A stretch of 64,000 bases of DNA from Sphingobacterium haloxyli (GTDB lineage Bacteria > Bacteroidota > Bacteroidia > Sphingobacteriales > Sphingobacteriaceae), in NCBI RefSeq assembly GCF_002980525.1, contig NZ_PVBQ01000014.1, forward strand, positions 49,676-113,675. Direction: 5' to 3'. Of this stretch, positions 34,489 through 43,539 are shown piece by piece; within the stretch, counting starts at the first letter, position 1, and every line of letters begins with the position of its first letter. Under the pieces are notes generated by a model. The model did no database searches and was not told the origin of the DNA. It saw only the letters and a list, made by a program, of their open reading frames with translations. A program made the translations under genes and the position numbers.

Positions 34489-36183
34489 TCAATATCCCTC
34501 GGCAAAATCGTCACCACGTGGGTCTGCACCCGTTTGCAATTTTCCGTTAGGTAGTACCACAATGTTCTTCATACGGCCTATTGTGTTTCTTGGATGAAGA
34601 ATATAACCGTCGCCTTCCAGACTTTTACGGATAGGATCGGCTATAGCTTTTTCCTCTACATCAATGCGGTCGGGTTTCCATTGGTGATGAAAACGGGGCT
34701 TACTGACAGATTCTTGTGCGCTCATGCCAAATTCTAAAACATTAAGAATACCCTGAAATACCGATGTAATGATCGTCGAACCGCCAGGCGTACCAATAAC
34801 CATCTTTAAATGTCCACCTTGTTCTATGATGGTCGGTGTCATCGCACTGAGCATCCTTTTTTGTGGTGCAATCGCGTTCGCTTTACCTCCTAGTAAACCA
34901 TATAAATTGGGGGTTCCCGGTTTTACAGAAAAGTCATCCATTTCGTTATTTAATAGAAAGCCTGCACCATCTACCCATACATAGGAGCCATAAGAACCAT
35001 TAATCGTGGTGGTTAATGAAACAGCATTTCCTTCCGCATCAACAATACTGAAGTGTGTGGTCTCCTCCGGTTCGTAGCCGGGAAACGAAGAAGCATTTAC
35101 CTCGGTGCTAGGCGTTGCTTTTGCTAAATTAACCTTTGCCATGCGATCTCGGTTAAATTTTTTGTTTGTTAGATGTTTTACCGGCACATTGTAGAAGTCG
35201 GGATCACCTAAATAGGACGCTCTATCAGCATAAACATACCGTTCAGCCTCTACCATAGCTCTTACTGTACTATCGGACTGGAACCCCCAATCCTGTAAAG
35301 GATATTGCTCTACAGATTGCAATAAGGCTAGTAACGCGATGCCGCCACTGGAAGGGGGCGGCATGGAAATGATCTTATAATCTTTGTAAGTTCCGACAAT
35401 TGGTTCTCGCCAAACCGCGTGATAGTCCGCTAAATCTGCGTGCGTGATAATGCCGTTACCACGTTTCATTTCGGCGACAATGAAATCAGCTGTTGCTCCT
35501 TTGTAGAAGCCATCCCGTCCCTGATTGGCAATCCGCTTTAGTGTACCGGCAAGTTGTTTCTGTACAAATAAATTTCCGGGCTTCCAGTCTTTGTTACGAA
35601 TAATTGCAGCGCCATTGGGATTAAACTTCTTAAATCGCTTTAGGTAATTGTTAAACTCTTTTGCTTGTCTGGCGGTAATGGGGAAACCTTTTTCAGCAAA
35701 ATCGATAGCCGGATTAATGAGCTCTTTCCACGGCATGCTGCCAAATTTTTTATGTGCCTCGTCCATACCCGCCACTGAACCAGGGACGCCCGCAGCGAGT
35801 TGGCCATAAAGACTGAGATCCGTAATGGGATTCCCTTTTTCGTCCAAATACATGTCACGATGTGCGCTCGCCGGTGCTTTTTCACGGAAATCTAAAGATG
35901 TTACGAATCCATCTTTATCCCGATATACCATGAAGCCGCCCCCACCGATATTACCTGCATTGGGATACACCACGGCGAGGGCAAATTGCACTGCAATAGC
36001 AGCGTCAATTGCGTTACCTCCTTTTTTGAGTATATCTACGCCAACCTGTGAGGCAAGGGGGTGGGCTGTGACTATCGCTGCATGATTAAATTCTGTTCCA
36101 GTAATTCGTTTTGTATCGTCTTGTGCTTTAGTATAAGAACCTACTAAAAATAAAATGGCGAGGATGCTAGAAAATAACTTCAT
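34489..36183 (-). CDS. ggt: Gamma-glutamyltransferase
   Basis: Periplasmic enzyme that cleaves or transfers the gamma-glutamyl group of glutathione. The 564-residue precursor starts at the ATG at 36183, where a signal peptide (about 1-20, ending TKA-QDD) begins; the open frame extends 28 codons upstream with no family similarity. The autoprocessing/catalytic Thr is in EETTHFSIVDAEGNAVSLTT, and the small subunit has GSYGS and GTPGGSTIITSV. It is divergent from the EEP-family gene with a 61-bp shared promoter region. Confidence 0.94.
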   Translation of the reverse strand: MKLFSSILAILFLVGSYTKAQDDTKRITGTEFNHAAIVTAHPLASQVGVDILKKGGNAIDAAIAVQFALAVVYPNAGNIGGGGFMVYRDKDGFVTSLDFREKAPASAHRDMYLDEKGNPITDLSLYGQLAAGVPGSVAGMDEAHKKFGSMPWKELINPAIDFAEKGFPITARQAKEFNNYLKRFKKFNPNGAAIIRNKDWKPGNLFVQKQLAGTLKRIANQGRDGFYKGATADFIVAEMKRGNGIITHADLADYHAVWREPIVGTYKDYKIISMPPPSSGGIALLALLQSVEQYPLQDWGFQSDSTVRAMVEAERYVYADRASYLGDPDFYNVPVKHLTNKKFNRDRMAKVNLAKATPSTEVNASSFPGYEPEETTHFSIVDAEGNAVSLTTTINGSYGSYVWVDGAGFLLNNEMDDFSVKPGTPNLYGLLGGKANAIAPQKRMLSAMTPTIIEQGGHLKMVIGTPGGSTIITSVFQGILNVLEFGMSAQESVSKPRFHHQWKPDRIDVEEKAIADPIRKSLEGDGYILHPRNTIGRMKNIVVLPNGKLQTGADPRGDDFAEGY

Positions 36184-36244
36184 GGAGATGAAACTGTTTA
36201 TCGTATGTAAATATAGATAATTTTTTTTGCCTAACTTAGACGCC

Positions 36245-37012
36245 ATGAAATCATTCATTTCGACCATTATACTTTGTGTTTGTTTCGCCTTGCTTCATGC
36301 ACAATCAGTTCGTATATTATCCTATAACATACATCATGGTAACCCCCCGGGACATCCGAATACGATTGATTTGCCTCACATAGCGGAGGTTATTAAGGCT
36401 GCTAACGCCGATTTGGTCGGTATACAAGAGGTAGATGTTCGCTTATCCCGCTCCCAGATGGTCGATCAAGCGAAAGAGTTGGCAGATTTGACAGGAATGC
36501 ACTATTTTTTCTCTAAGGGAATCGATTTAGAAGAGGGTGAATACGGAACGCTAATCCTCACGAAGCACAAAATTATTGGTAATAGGCGTTATGATTTGCC
36601 AATGGTCGAGAAAAGTGAAAATAGATCGCTCGCTATTGTCGATGTGGAGTTACCCGATGGTAAGGTACTGTCTTTTGCCAATACTCATCTGGATTTAAAA
36701 GCAAAAAATAAAGTTGCACAAGCAAACTACATAAAAGAATTAGGTGCAAGAATAGAAACTCCTTTAATTCTCGTGGGGGATTTTAACGCGATGCCTAACG
36801 ACCAAACCATTAAGATTTTGGAAGAACAATTTGTCCGTAATATATCAACCAATGGCCCGACACATCCAAATGTCGGAGCAAAGAACGAGATTGATTATAT
36901 CATGGTCGGGAAACAGACGGAATTCAATTGGAAGACCTATAAAATAATTTCCGAAACCTATGCTTCTGACCATTTGCCGGTTTTTGCCGAGATAGAAATA
37001 ACTCTACAATAG
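36245..37012 (+). CDS. Secreted endonuclease/exonuclease/phosphatase-family protein
   Basis: A 255-residue protein with signal peptide (MKSFISTIILCVCFALLHA). The EEP fold is shown by LSYNIHHG, VGIQEVDVRL (metal Glu), LVGDFNAMPND and SDHLPVFAEI (catalytic Asp-His). Secreted members degrade phosphoesters such as lipids or nucleic acids. Start set at the ATG; the frame is open six codons upstream from a TTG. The 3' end overlaps the convergent MazG gene by 9 bp. Confidence 0.88.
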   Translation: MKSFISTIILCVCFALLHAQSVRILSYNIHHGNPPGHPNTIDLPHIAEVIKAANADLVGIQEVDVRLSRSQMVDQAKELADLTGMHYFFSKGIDLEEGEYGTLILTKHKIIGNRRYDLPMVEKSENRSLAIVDVELPDGKVLSFANTHLDLKAKNKVAQANYIKELGARIETPLILVGDFNAMPNDQTIKILEEQFVRNISTNGPTHPNVGAKNEIDYIMVGKQTEFNWKTYKIISETYASDHLPVFAEIEITLQ

Positions 37013-37330
37013 CTTCTCGTTATTCTTGTGCCTATCTGCGTCGCGAATGGATTTCTTTTCCAGGTTCTTCTGCAAGGCATCAGTAAGGTCTATACCCGTC
37101 TGATTAGCGAGACAGATAAGTACAAATAGTACATCTGCCATTTCATCTGCTAGATTAATGTCCTCGTCGGATTTCTTAAACGACTGCTCTCCATACTGTC
37201 GAGCCATAATCCGGGCTACCTCACCTACCTCTTCCATAAGCATCGCGGTATTTGTTAACTCATTAAAATAACGGATACCGGTGTTATTAATCCATTTATC
37301 TACAACGTCTTGTGCTTCTTTGATTGTCAT
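37004..37330 (-). CDS. MazG-like nucleotide pyrophosphohydrolase
   Basis: A 108-residue all-helical NTP pyrophosphatase. The metal-binding pattern EEVGEVARIMAR ... LADEMADVLFVLICLAN (ExxE with ExxD) is intact. Members hydrolyse non-canonical dNTPs. It is followed upstream on the same strand by dtd (38 bp away), so the two house-cleaning genes may share a transcript. Confidence 0.9.
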   Translation of the reverse strand: MTIKEAQDVVDKWINNTGIRYFNELTNTAMLMEEVGEVARIMARQYGEQSFKKSDEDINLADEMADVLFVLICLANQTGIDLTDALQKNLEKKSIRDADRHKNNEKLL

Positions 37331-37367
37331 TAGAAATAGTATTTAAGATGTTCGTGTTTAGTACTCA

Positions 37368-37814
37368 TCACTCTTTCGTATCCAAGATGATCGTGACCGG
37401 ACCATCGTTACGCAAATCGATCTTCATGTCCGCTCCAAAGACGCCCATCTGTACCTGCTTGCTCAGCAGCACGGATAAGCGATCGCCCATGGCCTGGTAT
37501 AACGGTTGCGCTCTGTTGGGTTTTGCTGCACGGATAAAAGAGGGTCTATTGCCTTTTCTGGTCTGTGCAATTAATGTAAATTGGGATATAAGGAGAATGT
37601 TGCCGGCTATGTCTTGAACAGACTTATTCATTAAGCCAGCCTCGTCAGAAAATATACGAAGATTGACCAATTTGTGAGCCACCCATTCCGCTTCGCGATC
37701 GGTATCATCATCTTCTATTCCTAGTAATACCAACAAGCCTTGTTTAATTTCTCCTGTAGATACGCCATCTACGGTACACGATGCTTGGGTAACCCGTTGT
37801 ATAACTGCTCGCAT
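37368..37814 (-). CDS. dtd: D-aminoacyl-tRNA deacylase (Dtd)
   Basis: Removes D-amino acids wrongly attached to tRNA. The 148-residue length is typical. Motifs: MRAVIQRVTQASC at the start, the SQFTLIAQTRKGNRPSF substrate site, and the Gly-cisPro motif NDGPVTIILDT near the C-terminus. Adjacent to MazG-like gene. Confidence 0.95.
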   Translation of the reverse strand: MRAVIQRVTQASCTVDGVSTGEIKQGLLVLLGIEDDDTDREAEWVAHKLVNLRIFSDEAGLMNKSVQDIAGNILLISQFTLIAQTRKGNRPSFIRAAKPNRAQPLYQAMGDRLSVLLSKQVQMGVFGADMKIDLRNDGPVTIILDTKE

Positions 37815-37865
37815 GGTGCAAAATAGAAATAAAAAAGTAGCGGCAAAAACTTTTGCGACTACTTT

Positions 37866-40247
37866 TTAAAATCGGATATTCAAACCGAATAGGAAATTTG
37901 TTTCTGCTTGCGGAAAATAGGCATTGCCATAAAGACGCGTTCCATCAGGCGTGATCCCCCCATATGTATAACCGTGCGACTCGTACTTTTCATTGAAGAT
38001 ATTGTTAATGGCTAAATTAGCATCTATATCGTTCATCCCCAACAACGAAAAATTATAGCGTATACGCAGATTATTTACAAAGAATGGATCCACGCTACGG
38101 TCTGTCGACTGTGTGTTGTCGAGGTATTGTCTTGATACATACTTGCTGGCCACACTAAATTCTAGCGGGCGCACGGGTGAATAGGAAAACTCATTGGACA
38201 AAATAGCCGATGGCGAGAACGAAATCGTCGTTGACCGGTAATGTTGTTCTACCTGCGGCTCATTCAATTCATTCCAGTCTTCGTCCATTACGGTAAGGTA
38301 CTCCGTATAGTTCTTGATCTTATTTTGGCTCAACCCCGCCGTGGCCTTCCATCGGAACTGTTCCGATAGCTGCCAAGCGGCATCCAGTTCCAAGCCGAGG
38401 CGGTAACTATTGGGTACGTTTTCGCGTATTGAACCGCCGACGTCATTGATTTCACCTGTCTTGATGAGTTGATTTTTATAGAACATACCATACAAGTTTC
38501 CACCGATATTCAATGATTCCCTTCTCAATCGGTATCCCATTTCAATGTTATGCATTCTTTCAGCTTCTGGCCGCGCATTGGGAGAGGATTCCACATAGTC
38601 GTCACGAACCGGCTCTTTATTGCCGAATGCATACGAAGCGTAAACATTCGCCGTTGGCGACAATAAGTAAGTCGCCCCTATTTTTGGATTGAAGAAATGG
38701 TGCTTTATATTCACATCTGCCAGTTCCAGATTGTGGTTATATCCCTCAAAAGTGTAATCGACCAAACGGTATTGCAAATCCGTATAAAAGCGCATCGCAC
38801 CAAAGGTAGCGTTCCATTTACCATATACATTGACATCATTTTTCTCTGCGTCGTTGAAATAGTACTTGTCGCCTAATCGACTGTCCGAAGCATATTGCGC
38901 CCAAATTACTTCACCATAATGATCGCCTCGATATTGGTTGGCGCCTCCGCCGAAAATCAAGTTGTGGTTTTCATTCACTTGATGATGAATAGAGAATACC
39001 GTTCCATAAAAATGATTGTCCAACCAACGGCGACGGATTAGGTCTGTACTGTTGATCGTGGAATCGCCGATATTAATAGGTGTTAAGCCGTACCCGCTAA
39101 ATGGCTCTCCTGTTTTGTATTCCTCGTAATAACCAGCTCCGCGCGTATAGTGCAGCGCCATGTTTAGCGTAGTCCGTTCAGACGCGAAGTAATTGTAGTG
39201 AAGATGATGATGGGTCTGGGTGTAATTGTCGGTCTGGTTATCGTATGTAAAGCCGTTATAGCGACGGTTATCCGCCAGCATTTCTTCTGGTACACCATCC
39301 CATGCCTGATACGTTTTCTCCTTGCCGGAGAATACGGTGGCTTTCAAGTGATGCTTTTCACCATAATATCCCGCATCGATATAGAAAGATTTTAAATCAG
39401 ATGAAGCGCGATCGATATAGCCATCTGAACTAATTCGTGATAATCGTGCATTGAGTGCAAATTTATCTTGAATTAATCCGGAACCCACTTTAAACGTATT
39501 TTTCCATGTGTTATAAGAACCGACGCTGTTATTAAGTTCGGCGTATGGGTTTAGCTCAAGTGCATCCGACTGGATATTAAGTGAGGCGCCAAATGCCCCT
39601 GCACCGTTGGTGGAAGTCCCTATACCACGTTGAATCTGGATACTTTCTGAGCTTGATGCGAAATCCGGTAGATTTACAAAGAAAGAACCCATACTCTCTG
39701 CATCATTCAATGGGATACCGTTTAGGGTCACATTGATACGCTGGTTGTCCGATCCGCGGATTGTCATGTTGGTGTAGCCAACTCCCGCACCGGCGTCCGA
39801 GCCGATGACAACGGACGGGGTCTGGTCAAGTAGATACGGAATGTCCTGTCCGAGATTGCCCCGCTTAATATCCTCTTTTGAAAGATTTTTATATGTCGTT
39901 GCAGCGTTGTCTCCTGCTCGTGTCGCCATGACCTGTACTTCGCCGGTCATTCTCGTTTCTGTATACAGTACCACCGTAAGCTCCGCTTGTTGATTCGGAT
40001 TTACACGTTTGTGATAAGAAGCGTATCCTACGTAGCGAACACTTAAGTCGGACACCGCTGGTTCTACGTTTGTAAACGCAGCTACGCCGTCTTTGTCACT
40101 GGTTTTTGTGATTCCTTGAAATACGACAGTTGCTCCAAGCAAAGGTGTTTGGTTGACGTCGAGAACTCGGACGGCCAGGTTGCCTTGTGCAAAAGCGAAG
40201 AACACGCCGAATAGCATCGATACGGTAATAATTCCATGTTTTAACAT
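37866..40247 (-). CDS. TonB-dependent receptor under TPP control (probable thiamin receptor)
   Basis: A 793-residue outer-membrane receptor from the ATG at 40247. A signal peptide (about 1-20, ending FAFA-QGN) is followed by a carboxypeptidase-regulatory-like domain (about 22-105), a plug domain (TRAGDNAATTYKNLSKEDI, TIRGSDNQRINVTLNGIPL) and a C-terminal 22-strand barrel ending in aromatic FGLNIRF. The TPP riboswitch in its leader shows that expression falls when thiamin pyrophosphate is abundant, so the ligand is most likely thiamin or a precursor. No other thi gene is adjacent. Confidence 0.93.
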   Translation of the reverse strand: MLKHGIITVSMLFGVFFAFAQGNLAVRVLDVNQTPLLGATVVFQGITKTSDKDGVAAFTNVEPAVSDLSVRYVGYASYHKRVNPNQQAELTVVLYTETRMTGEVQVMATRAGDNAATTYKNLSKEDIKRGNLGQDIPYLLDQTPSVVIGSDAGAGVGYTNMTIRGSDNQRINVTLNGIPLNDAESMGSFFVNLPDFASSSESIQIQRGIGTSTNGAGAFGASLNIQSDALELNPYAELNNSVGSYNTWKNTFKVGSGLIQDKFALNARLSRISSDGYIDRASSDLKSFYIDAGYYGEKHHLKATVFSGKEKTYQAWDGVPEEMLADNRRYNGFTYDNQTDNYTQTHHHLHYNYFASERTTLNMALHYTRGAGYYEEYKTGEPFSGYGLTPINIGDSTINSTDLIRRRWLDNHFYGTVFSIHHQVNENHNLIFGGGANQYRGDHYGEVIWAQYASDSRLGDKYYFNDAEKNDVNVYGKWNATFGAMRFYTDLQYRLVDYTFEGYNHNLELADVNIKHHFFNPKIGATYLLSPTANVYASYAFGNKEPVRDDYVESSPNARPEAERMHNIEMGYRLRRESLNIGGNLYGMFYKNQLIKTGEINDVGGSIRENVPNSYRLGLELDAAWQLSEQFRWKATAGLSQNKIKNYTEYLTVMDEDWNELNEPQVEQHYRSTTISFSPSAILSNEFSYSPVRPLEFSVASKYVSRQYLDNTQSTDRSVDPFFVNNLRIRYNFSLLGMNDIDANLAINNIFNEKYESHGYTYGGITPDGTRLYGNAYFPQAETNFLFGLNIRF

Positions 40248-40315
40248 AAAAATAAACAATTAAACTAGTCAAACATTCTATTACCAGGGGTTAGCAACAG
40301 TTTTATTATTTAACT

Positions 40316-40425
40316 AAACCTCCCTACGCCAGCATTATCTGGATCAGGTGCGTCTCGCAATTATGCGAAACTGGGTGTAATCTCAGCCCGTTTTTGTGTT
40401 CAAACAACAAGGCACCCCTTTCGAT
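40316..40425 (-). promoter_or_regulatory. TPP riboswitch (THI box)
   Basis: The reverse complement contains all conserved THI elements in order: AGGGGTGCC, GGGCTGAGAT (40379-40388), ACACCC, CACCTGATCC (pyrophosphate/pyrimidine side, 40341-40350), AATGCTGGCGTAGGGA (ending at 40321). It lies about 70 nt before the TonB receptor ATG. No intrinsic terminator follows, so control is probably at translation initiation. Confidence 0.95.
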
Positions 40426-40430
40426 AACCG

Positions 40431-40460
40431 CAAAAGTAAAGATTAATTTGGTATTCTCAA
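40431..40460 (-). promoter_or_regulatory. Promoter for the riboswitch-receptor transcript
   Basis: Minus strand: TTG (40458-40460), 19-nt spacer, TACTTTTG (40431-40438). Transcription should start just before the first THI-box helix. Confidence 0.7.
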
Positions 40461-40515
40461 ATTATGGCGTCATTTTTGATTCAAATAGGAACAACAAAAT
40501 AGTTCAATTAGTTAA

Positions 40516-41685
40516 ATGAGGTATATTTCAGCAAGCATTGTGATTCCTGTTAAGGGAGATCTCATGCGAAAAGGGGTCGTTGCGATTGATAAAACTGGCG
40601 TGATTAAAGGAGTCTATAAAGACACAGATCCTGCCGTATCGAGTGTGAAAAAGGAATTCTATGACGGGGTCTTGATACCGGGCTTTGTCAATGCCCATTG
40701 CCACATTGAATTGTCTCACATGCTTGGTAAAACAAAAAAGGGAACTGGGCTACCGCGTTTTTTAGCGAACGTAATGAAACAACGGTCCGCAAATGAAAAA
40801 GATATCTTAGCGCAAATCGAAGCCGCTGATCAGACGATGTACAATAACGGTATCCAAGCCGTGGGCGATCATGTCAATACGGCGTTGTCGGCAAAGACAA
40901 AAACTAACAGTAGCATAACATACCACACCTTTGTAGAGGTGATGGCGATGACAAAAGAAGATATACAAGTCCGTGTGGATAAGGCGCGTGATATCGAATT
41001 CTATTTTAATGCTAATCACGCTTCTATTACGCCGCACGCCCCGTACTCGTGTTCTAAGGAGCTGTTTAAAGCATTTCGTAAACTGGTGAGCGAGGATAAC
41101 ATCCTAAGTGTCCATAATCAGGAAAGCGACGAAGAGAATAGACTCTATCGCTATAAACAAGGCGAGTTTCTGGATTTTTACAAAGAAATGGGATTGAATG
41201 CGGACTCGTTCAAAGCGCAAGCAAGGAATTCTATCCAATCTTATCTTGCGCACTTACCAAAGAACAACCCCCTGATGTTGATTCACAATACCTATATGTC
41301 TTTAAAGGATATTGATTTTATCGAACGATTGGGCAGAGATGTTTACTTTTGTGTTTGTCCGAAATCAAATCTCTACATCGAAGGTAAGTTACCTAAAATA
41401 CTCGGTTTTGTTCCGAACCAAAACCGAATGGTAGTAGGCACGGACAGTTTAGCATCTAATGATACCCTTGATATTCTGGGGGAATTAAAAGTGCTGTCTT
41501 CGCACTTTAGCCAACTTGATTTTTTACAGATCTTGCCATGGGCAACGATTAATGGTGCGACGGTATTGGGACTTGCAGATCAGCTAGGATCCATCGAGGT
41601 TGGTAAAACACCCGGTTTAGTACTGTTAGAGGGGATGAATAACTTGCGTCTGACGGAACGGGTCACGTTGAAAAGAATAGCTTAG
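40516..41685 (+). CDS. Amidohydrolase (deaminase-like)
   Basis: A 389-residue TIM-barrel amidohydrolase. Metal ligands: NAHCHIELSH (about 59-68), HAPYS, SVHNQESDEE and GTDSLASND (about 313-321). The pattern fits the TrzA/chlorohydrolase-aminodeoxyfutalosine deaminase-like group. The substrate is not determinable. It is read from the region divergent to the TPP-controlled receptor; acyP follows 37 bp after the stop. Confidence 0.85.
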   Translation: MRYISASIVIPVKGDLMRKGVVAIDKTGVIKGVYKDTDPAVSSVKKEFYDGVLIPGFVNAHCHIELSHMLGKTKKGTGLPRFLANVMKQRSANEKDILAQIEAADQTMYNNGIQAVGDHVNTALSAKTKTNSSITYHTFVEVMAMTKEDIQVRVDKARDIEFYFNANHASITPHAPYSCSKELFKAFRKLVSEDNILSVHNQESDEENRLYRYKQGEFLDFYKEMGLNADSFKAQARNSIQSYLAHLPKNNPLMLIHNTYMSLKDIDFIERLGRDVYFCVCPKSNLYIEGKLPKILGFVPNQNRMVVGTDSLASNDTLDILGELKVLSSHFSQLDFLQILPWATINGATVLGLADQLGSIEVGKTPGLVLLEGMNNLRLTERVTLKRIA

Positions 41686-41705
41686 TTTCTTTGCGTTTTC
41701 TTGTG

Positions 41706-41713
41706 TACCTTTG
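41706..41713 (+). promoter_or_regulatory. TAnnTTTG box upstream of acylphosphatase
   Basis: TACCTTTG ends 9 nt before the ATG, implying a leader of only a few nucleotides. Confidence 0.45.
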
Positions 41714-41722
41714 GTTGTAATA

Positions 41723-42001
41723 ATGAAACATCTGAATATTACGGTTACAGGCAAGGTACAAGGCGTTTATTATCGTGCAACGTGTAAGGCTGTCGCAGAT
41801 CAGCTTGGCGTAAAAGGATTCGTTATGAATCAGCCCGACGGTTCGGTTTATATAGAGGCTGAAGGCGATTCTTTTGCACTCGAGGCTTTGCTAGCGTTTT
41901 GCCATGAAGGACCCGATCGTGCCGCAGTCGAAGAAGTCAGTTCTGCTGAAGGTATGGTACAAGGTTTTAAGAATTTTGAGGTCGTAAAAAAGAAAAGATA
42001 A
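41723..42001 (+). CDS. acyP: Acylphosphatase
   Basis: A 92-residue enzyme hydrolysing acyl phosphates. The acyl-phosphate loop GKVQGVYYRA (catalytic Arg) and FVMNQPDGSVYIEAEG (catalytic Asn) are both present. The ATG is chosen over an in-frame TTG at 41711, which lies inside the promoter box. The flippase gene starts 6 bp after the stop. Confidence 0.93.
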   Translation: MKHLNITVTGKVQGVYYRATCKAVADQLGVKGFVMNQPDGSVYIEAEGDSFALEALLAFCHEGPDRAAVEEVSSAEGMVQGFKNFEVVKKKR

Positions 42002-42007
42002 CCGCTT

Positions 42008-43525
42008 GTGTCTTCCATCAAAAAATTTGTGAGTGATACGGTGATATATGGTTTTACAACCATTGTTTCCCGGATGATCAGTTTTTTGATGACGCCTATA
42101 TATCTGCAGAACTTCAAAGATGCGGCGGTATATGGTGTTTATTCTTACCTCTATAATTGGGTGTCGATGTGGAATGCCGTTTTGGCGTTCGGGATGGAAA
42201 CAACCTATTTCCGCTTTTTGCAGAAGGTTGACGCTAAAGACAAGGAAAGAGTTTTCAATAATAGTTTTGCCGTCACATTGATTACTTCTTTGTTATTATT
42301 GGTGTCTGTGTTTATCTTTATAAACCCTATTGCAACTTGGCTTGACGGTGAAGGCAATGCTTCGGAATATGTCAAGTTTATCAAGTATTTCGTGTTCATT
42401 CTGGTGGCAGATGCACTGGCGGTCATACCCTTTGCTAAGCTGCGGGCGCAGGGAAGACCAATTCGCTACAGCTATATTAAGTTTATCAATATTTTTATTA
42501 CCCTGTTTGCCAACCTGTTTTTCATCGTTTTTTTGCCTAAATGGATAGCGGTATCAGGTTTTTGGGCTGATTTCGCGTCAGGCTGGTTTCAGGAAGGTTG
42601 GCTTGGGTATGTTTTTCTTTCCAATTTGTTGGCGAGTGTGCTCACACTGTTTCTCTTAGTGCCGGAAATGCTGACGTTACGGTTGCGTATCGACAAACCG
42701 CTAATGAGGAGTATGTTAGCTTATAGCTTCCCGATATTAATTGCCAATATTTCATTCATTATTAACGAAAATCTCGATAAGATGTTCTTTCCTAAATTAT
42801 TGCCAGGCGAATACGGAAAAACAGAATTAGGGATCTATGCGGCTGTAACCAAACTTGCCGTTTTTCTGAGTTTATTCGTCACTGCCTTCCGGCTAGGTGC
42901 AGAACCATTCTTTTTTTCTCATGCAAAAAATGAAAATGCTCCGCGGACCTATGCTAAGATTATGGAGTACTTTGTGATACTGATGGTCTTGGTCATGTTG
43001 GGTATCACCGTAAACTTAGATTGGCTCAAATATTTTATTAAAGGAAATGAACTGCAACCGGACGTTTATTGGCAGGGACTGAAGGTGGTGCCGTTTATAC
43101 TTTTTAATTTCGTACTGTTGGGAGCCTATATGAATTTGTCTGTATGGTACAAGCTGACTGACCAAACGCGGTTTGCGGTCTATATATCAGTAATAGGGGC
43201 GTTAGTAACGATTGTGTTGAATGTTGTTTTAATTCCCCTATATTCCTATCCGGGAGCAGTTGTAACCACGACTATAGCCTATTTGTTGATGATCGGACTG
43301 TCGCTCTACTGGGGGCAGAAATACTATCCGGTACCCTATCATTTCCTCAAAATAGTTCTTTATCTTGTAAGCGGTTTAGGCGTCTCGCTTGCTAGTTTCT
43401 TTATTTTTGATAGCAACTTCTGGATTGGCAATGGTTTGCTGTTGCTGTTCTGTGCAATCATCATCTTTTCGGAAAGGAAAAATATACAACAGCTGCTGGC
43501 ACAACGGAAAAGTAACTTGAAATAA
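42008..43525 (+). CDS. Polysaccharide flippase (Wzx-like, MOP superfamily)
   Basis: A 505-residue membrane protein with about 12-14 spans. The first helix carries VIYGFTTIVSRMISFLMTPI, typical for lipid-linked oligosaccharide or O-antigen flippases. Translation seems to start at GTG. It has no adjacent glycosyltransferases, so the exported glycan cannot be named; with the CapD-type enzyme at 13-15 kb it is part of surface-glycan assembly in general. Co-transcription with acyP is likely. Confidence 0.87.
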   Translation: MSSIKKFVSDTVIYGFTTIVSRMISFLMTPIYLQNFKDAAVYGVYSYLYNWVSMWNAVLAFGMETTYFRFLQKVDAKDKERVFNNSFAVTLITSLLLLVSVFIFINPIATWLDGEGNASEYVKFIKYFVFILVADALAVIPFAKLRAQGRPIRYSYIKFINIFITLFANLFFIVFLPKWIAVSGFWADFASGWFQEGWLGYVFLSNLLASVLTLFLLVPEMLTLRLRIDKPLMRSMLAYSFPILIANISFIINENLDKMFFPKLLPGEYGKTELGIYAAVTKLAVFLSLFVTAFRLGAEPFFFSHAKNENAPRTYAKIMEYFVILMVLVMLGITVNLDWLKYFIKGNELQPDVYWQGLKVVPFILFNFVLLGAYMNLSVWYKLTDQTRFAVYISVIGALVTIVLNVVLIPLYSYPGAVVTTTIAYLLMIGLSLYWGQKYYPVPYHFLKIVLYLVSGLGVSLASFFIFDSNFWIGNGLLLLFCAIIIFSERKNIQQLLAQRKSNLK

Positions 43526-43539
43526 GGTAGGATAATATT

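Noticed and set aside
36184..36267. 28-codon N-terminal extension of ggt
   Set aside because: The signal peptide begins at the ATG at 36183; the extension has no family match and overlaps the divergent gene.
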